25,395 nt of DNA from CBDTTW01 sp965363675. GTDB taxonomy: Bacteria > Bacteroidota > Rhodothermia > Rhodothermales > DASSAV01. The notes below the pieces were generated by a model, which was not told the DNA's origin, made no database searches, and saw only the letters and a program-made list of their open reading frames with translations. The stretch lies in assembly GCA_965363675.1 (NCBI GenBank), contig CBDTTW010000023.1:1-25395 (forward strand). The letters are read 5' to 3'. Positions 20,870-25,395 of the stretch are shown here, one piece after another. Numbering within the stretch: the stretch's first letter is position 1; each line of letters starts with the position of its first letter. The position numbers and the translations under genes were made by a program.

Positions 20870-21639
20870 CGCAAACGCAGCGTCTGGCCGGGACGGAGCG
20901 TGTTGGCTTTTTTGCCGTTGAGCTTCTTGAGCTGCGCCGCCGTCACGCCGTAGCGCTGCGCGATGCCCCACAGGGTGTCGCCCTTGCGGACGGTGTGGGT
21001 GGCGGGCTTTTTGTCGGCTTTAGGGGCGGCCTTCGGGGGCGTTTTGGGCGGGGCGGCCTTTGCCGTGGCGGGGGCGGACTGCACCGGGTCCGGGGTCGCC
21101 GGCGCAGGCTGCCTCGGAGCCGTTTGCTCCCTCGGCGCGGCGGCGCTCGCGGGCGCCGCCCGGTAACCGATCAGCCCGAACGCATCCTCCGGCGCCGCCG
21201 GGGGAGCCGCTGCGATGCTCATGCCGTTGAGCACCTGCCGCACCCCTTCGACGCCCGAGGCAGCGGCAAGGGCGGCGGCGGCGGCGGCTTGCGAGGGGGC
21301 CTCGCCCACCAGCAGCGCCGCACCCCCCACGACGCGCGGCTCCAGGGCGGCGCCGGCAAGCGCCTTTTCATCGGCTAGGGCAAGCTGTATGCGCGCGGCC
21401 GTCGAGGCGTCGCGCAGGCGGGCGGGCGCGTCGCGGCGGTCGTTCTGCGGCTGGAACGCCGGGGGCAGGCTCGCCGGGTCGATGCGCTGCGCCGCCGGAG
21501 CCGTGCGGGCCGGGGCGGCGGCTTCTACGCGCGCCGCTGTGTGGGCCGTCTCGGCAGGAGCTTCCGCCTCGCCGGCGCAGCCTGCCGCCAGAAGGCCGCC
21601 GAGGGCCGCCGCCCGCCACCAGATCCGAAATGCATTCAT
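20866..21639 (-). CDS. BON-LysM domain lipoprotein
   Basis: A 257-aa protein with a lipoprotein signal peptide (MNAFRIWW, hydrophobic stretch, lipobox LAAGC with Cys21). An Ala/Pro-rich linker follows. Residues about 78-145 resemble a BON domain (ARIQLALADEKALAGAALEP, VVGGAALLVGEAPSQ, VEGVRQVLNGM), which usually binds phospholipid membranes or partner proteins. A low-complexity Pro/Ala/Lys linker leads to a C-terminal LysM peptidoglycan-binding domain (about 211-257, HTVRKGDTLWGIAQRYGV, LKKLNGKKANTLRPGQTL). It is therefore probably an outer-membrane lipoprotein tethered to the cell wall. The start at 21639 is 5 bp after the trxB stop, so the two are very likely co-transcribed. The gene end overlaps the proline dehydrogenase stop codon by 4 bp. 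Confidence 0.86.
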   Translation of the reverse strand: MNAFRIWWRAAALGGLLAAGCAGEAEAPAETAHTAARVEAAAPARTAPAAQRIDPASLPPAFQPQNDRRDAPARLRDASTAARIQLALADEKALAGAALEPRVVGGAALLVGEAPSQAAAAAALAAASGVEGVRQVLNGMSIAAAPPAAPEDAFGLIGYRAAPASAAAPREQTAPRQPAPATPDPVQSAPATAKAAPPKTPPKAAPKADKKPATHTVRKGDTLWGIAQRYGVTAAQLKKLNGKKANTLRPGQTLRLR

Positions 21640-21644
21640 CGCTT

Positions 21645-22688
21645 CTACCGGGCCTGCGCCTGTACGGGCTCGCTCGTCTCGCTGTCGAGCGCCGCCGCGT
21701 CGTGGTACTCGGTGGGCGTGCGCACCCCTTCGATGGCCCCCTCGGCGGCCAGCCAGCGCTCGGCGTCGATGGCCGCCATGCAGCCGGTGCCCGCCGCCGT
21801 CACGGCCTGCCGGTACACGTGGTCCTGCGCGTCGCCGCACGCGAACACCCCGGCGACGTTCGTGTACGTCGAGTCGGCGTGCGTGACCAGGTAGCCCTGC
21901 GGGTCCATGTCGAGTACGCCCTTGAAAACCTCGGTATTGGGCTTGTGCCCGATGGCGATGAACACGCCCCCGACCGCCAGCTCCGACGTTTCGCCCGTCT
22001 GCACGTTCTGCAGGCGCAGGCCCGTGACGGTCTCGCCGCCCAGCACGTCGGCGACGACGGTGCGCCAGACGGGCTGGATCTTCGGGTGCGCCAAGGCGCG
22101 CTCCTGCATGATCTTCGAGCCGCGCAGCTCGCCCCGGCGGTGGATCAGGTAAACACGCGTGGCAAAGCGCGTCAGGAACAGCGCCTCCTCCAGCGCCGTG
22201 TCGCCGCCGCCGATAACGGCTACCTCCTGCCCCCGGAAAAACGCGCCGTCGCAGGTGGCGCACGCCGAGACGCCGCGCCCGAGCAACCGCTTTTCGTTGG
22301 GCAGCCCGAGGTACCGCGCCGAAGCCCCCGTCGCCACGATGACGGCGCGCGCCTCGACCGTCTGCTCCTCATCAACGACGAGGCGGAAGGGCCGCCGGCT
22401 GAAATCGATGCCCGTCACGACGCCGTAGCGCAGATCGGCGCCGAAGCGCACCGCCTGCGCCTTGAAGCGCTCCATGATCTCCGGCCCGAGGATGCCTTCC
22501 GGGAAGCCGGGGAAGTTCTCTACGTCGGTCGTCGTCATGAGCTGTCCGCCCGGCTCGACGCCCTGAAAAACCACCGGGTCGAGGCCCGCGCGGGCGGCAT
22601 ACAGCGCCGCCGTATACCCGGCCGGGCCGGCGCCGATGATGACTACGTCGTGGCGCTCGGGCGCCGCCTGAGAGTCAGGTCCTTGCAT
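21645..22688 (-). CDS. trxB: Thioredoxin reductase (NADPH, FAD)
   Basis: The 347-aa flavoenzyme passes electrons from NADPH to thioredoxin. It has the FAD-binding VVIIGAGPAGYTAALYAARAG (15-35), the redox-active disulfide SACATCDG (Cys143, Cys146), the NADPH-binding GGGDTALEEA (160-169) with the HRR motif (183-185) that favours NADPH, and the late FAD motif VFACGDAQD followed by RQAVTAAGTGCMAAIDAERWL. About 20-25 residues extend beyond the usual C-terminus. Its substrate thioredoxin is encoded just upstream at 22794-23138, but a strong terminator separates the two genes. Read-through or a promoter in the short stretch 22689-22727 must supply its transcript. Confidence 0.97.
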   Translation of the reverse strand: MQGPDSQAAPERHDVVIIGAGPAGYTAALYAARAGLDPVVFQGVEPGGQLMTTTDVENFPGFPEGILGPEIMERFKAQAVRFGADLRYGVVTGIDFSRRPFRLVVDEEQTVEARAVIVATGASARYLGLPNEKRLLGRGVSACATCDGAFFRGQEVAVIGGGDTALEEALFLTRFATRVYLIHRRGELRGSKIMQERALAHPKIQPVWRTVVADVLGGETVTGLRLQNVQTGETSELAVGGVFIAIGHKPNTEVFKGVLDMDPQGYLVTHADSTYTNVAGVFACGDAQDHVYRQAVTAAGTGCMAAIDAERWLAAEGAIEGVRTPTEYHDAAALDSETSEPVQAQAR

Positions 22689-22727
22689 CGTGCTTCTGCG
22701 AAAAGAGTGCGGAGGAAAGTAAAAGGA

Positions 22728-22770
22728 GCAGCCCGCAGACTCGTGAGGGCTTCGCGAGTCTGCGGGCTGC
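22728..22770 (-). terminator. Strong intrinsic terminator between trxA and trxB
   Basis: Perfect 16-bp arms, gcagcccgcagactcg (22728-22743) and cgagtctgcgggctgc (22755-22770), enclose an 11-nt loop. On the minus strand the stem is followed by CTCCTTTTACTTTCC, a T-rich tail, as expected of a Rho-independent terminator ending the trxA transcript 24 bp after its stop codon. Confidence 0.85.
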
Positions 22771-22793
22771 CGGGGAAAAGCGCCGGGCAGGCG

Positions 22794-23138
22794 TTACGCC
22801 GGCTCGCTCACGAGCTGGTCGAGGCGCTTGGCAAGCTCCTTCTTGGAAGCCGCGCCGACCATCTGCTCGACTACGCGGCCGTCCTTGAAGAACAGCAGCG
22901 TCGGGATGGAGCGGATGCTAAAGGCGTTGCTGATCTGCGGGTTGTTGTCCACGTCCAGCTTGCCGATTTTCACCTTGCCCGCGTACTCGCCGGCAAGCTC
23001 CTCGATGACCGGCGCCAGAGCGCGGCACGGGCCGCACCAAGCGGCCGTAAAGTCCACCAGCGTCGGCTCGGCCGAGCCGATCACTTCTTGCTGGAAATTA
23101 GCGTCCGTAAACGTCACGTACTTGGCATCGTTCGCCAT
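22794..23138 (-). CDS. trxA: Thioredoxin
   Basis: A 114-aa cytoplasmic thioredoxin with the classic fold order: a VTFTDANFQQEVI strand and helix, LVDFTAAWCGPCRALAPVIE carrying the CGPC redox pair, KLDVDNNPQISNAFSIRSIP with the cis-Pro, and TLLFFKDGRVVEQMVGA. It reduces protein disulfides and is recycled by the reductase encoded downstream. The ATG at 23138 is preceded by AGGAGG (23144-23149) five bases upstream, the best Shine-Dalgarno site I noticed here. It lies 89 bp after the purL stop codon and probably has its own promoter in that gap, although none is obvious. A strong terminator follows the gene. Confidence 0.98.
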   Translation of the reverse strand: MANDAKYVTFTDANFQQEVIGSAEPTLVDFTAAWCGPCRALAPVIEELAGEYAGKVKIGKLDVDNNPQISNAFSIRSIPTLLFFKDGRVVEQMVGAASKKELAKRLDQLVSEPA

Positions 23139-23227
23139 GGGGGCCTCCTATGGAATCAGACGGATGGTTTGCTTATGGTTCTTAACCGGTCAACAGAACT
23201 CGCGACGATTGGTTTCCCTCGGCGGCC

Positions 23228-25395
<2,168 letters not shown>

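Overview
The window is a dense, very GC-rich bacterial chromosome segment in which almost every base belongs to a conventional gene. I saw no rRNA, tRNA, transposase, phage gene or CRISPR array. The gene types suggest a Rhodothermota/Bacteroidota-lineage bacterium: exported c-type cytochromes with beta-propellers, an ASPIC/UnbV FG-GAP lipoprotein, a Reg_prop propeller, a TlpA thioredoxin joined to a LolA-like domain, TreZ, and the short form of PurL. Some promoter-like boxes resemble the Bacteroidota TAnnTTTG element. The taxonomic call is inference from gene content, not from a marker gene.

Left block (1-10045, minus strand). Eight genes lie head to tail with gaps of 5-51 bp or short overlaps, probably as one long operon read from about 10115 leftwards. 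The order is: a seven-repeat FG-GAP/ASPIC lipoprotein; a TolB-like propeller with one CxxCH heme site (hydrazine-synthase-alpha-like tail); a YVTN propeller fused to a MauG/cytochrome-c-peroxidase-like module with three CxxCH sites; a seven-repeat Reg_prop propeller; a RidA-family protein; a periplasmic substrate-binding protein; DAHP synthase (aroF); and a second, paralogous substrate-binding protein that runs off the left edge. Four successive exported propellers, two of them heme proteins, followed by binding proteins without any permease, is the best candidate here for an undescribed exported redox or sensing system. A CRP-like palindrome sits in the putative promoter of this operon.

Middle block (10430-16728, plus strand). 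This holds a MscS-type channel with a C-terminal cyclic-nucleotide-binding domain, an orphan OmpR-family response regulator, malto-oligosyltrehalose trehalohydrolase (treZ), a compact GH1 (beta-glucosidase family) relative that has lost both catalytic glutamates, and a small translationally coupled exported protein of unknown function.

Right block (16736-25395, both strands). This contains pdxH, a LolA-like/TlpA fusion, a PLP trans-sulfuration enzyme with a TTG start, a stand-alone proline dehydrogenase, a BON-LysM lipoprotein, trxB, a strong terminator, trxA, and purL truncated by the right edge. PLP supply, trans-sulfuration, thioredoxin and thiol-disulfide functions are clustered here, although on different transcripts.
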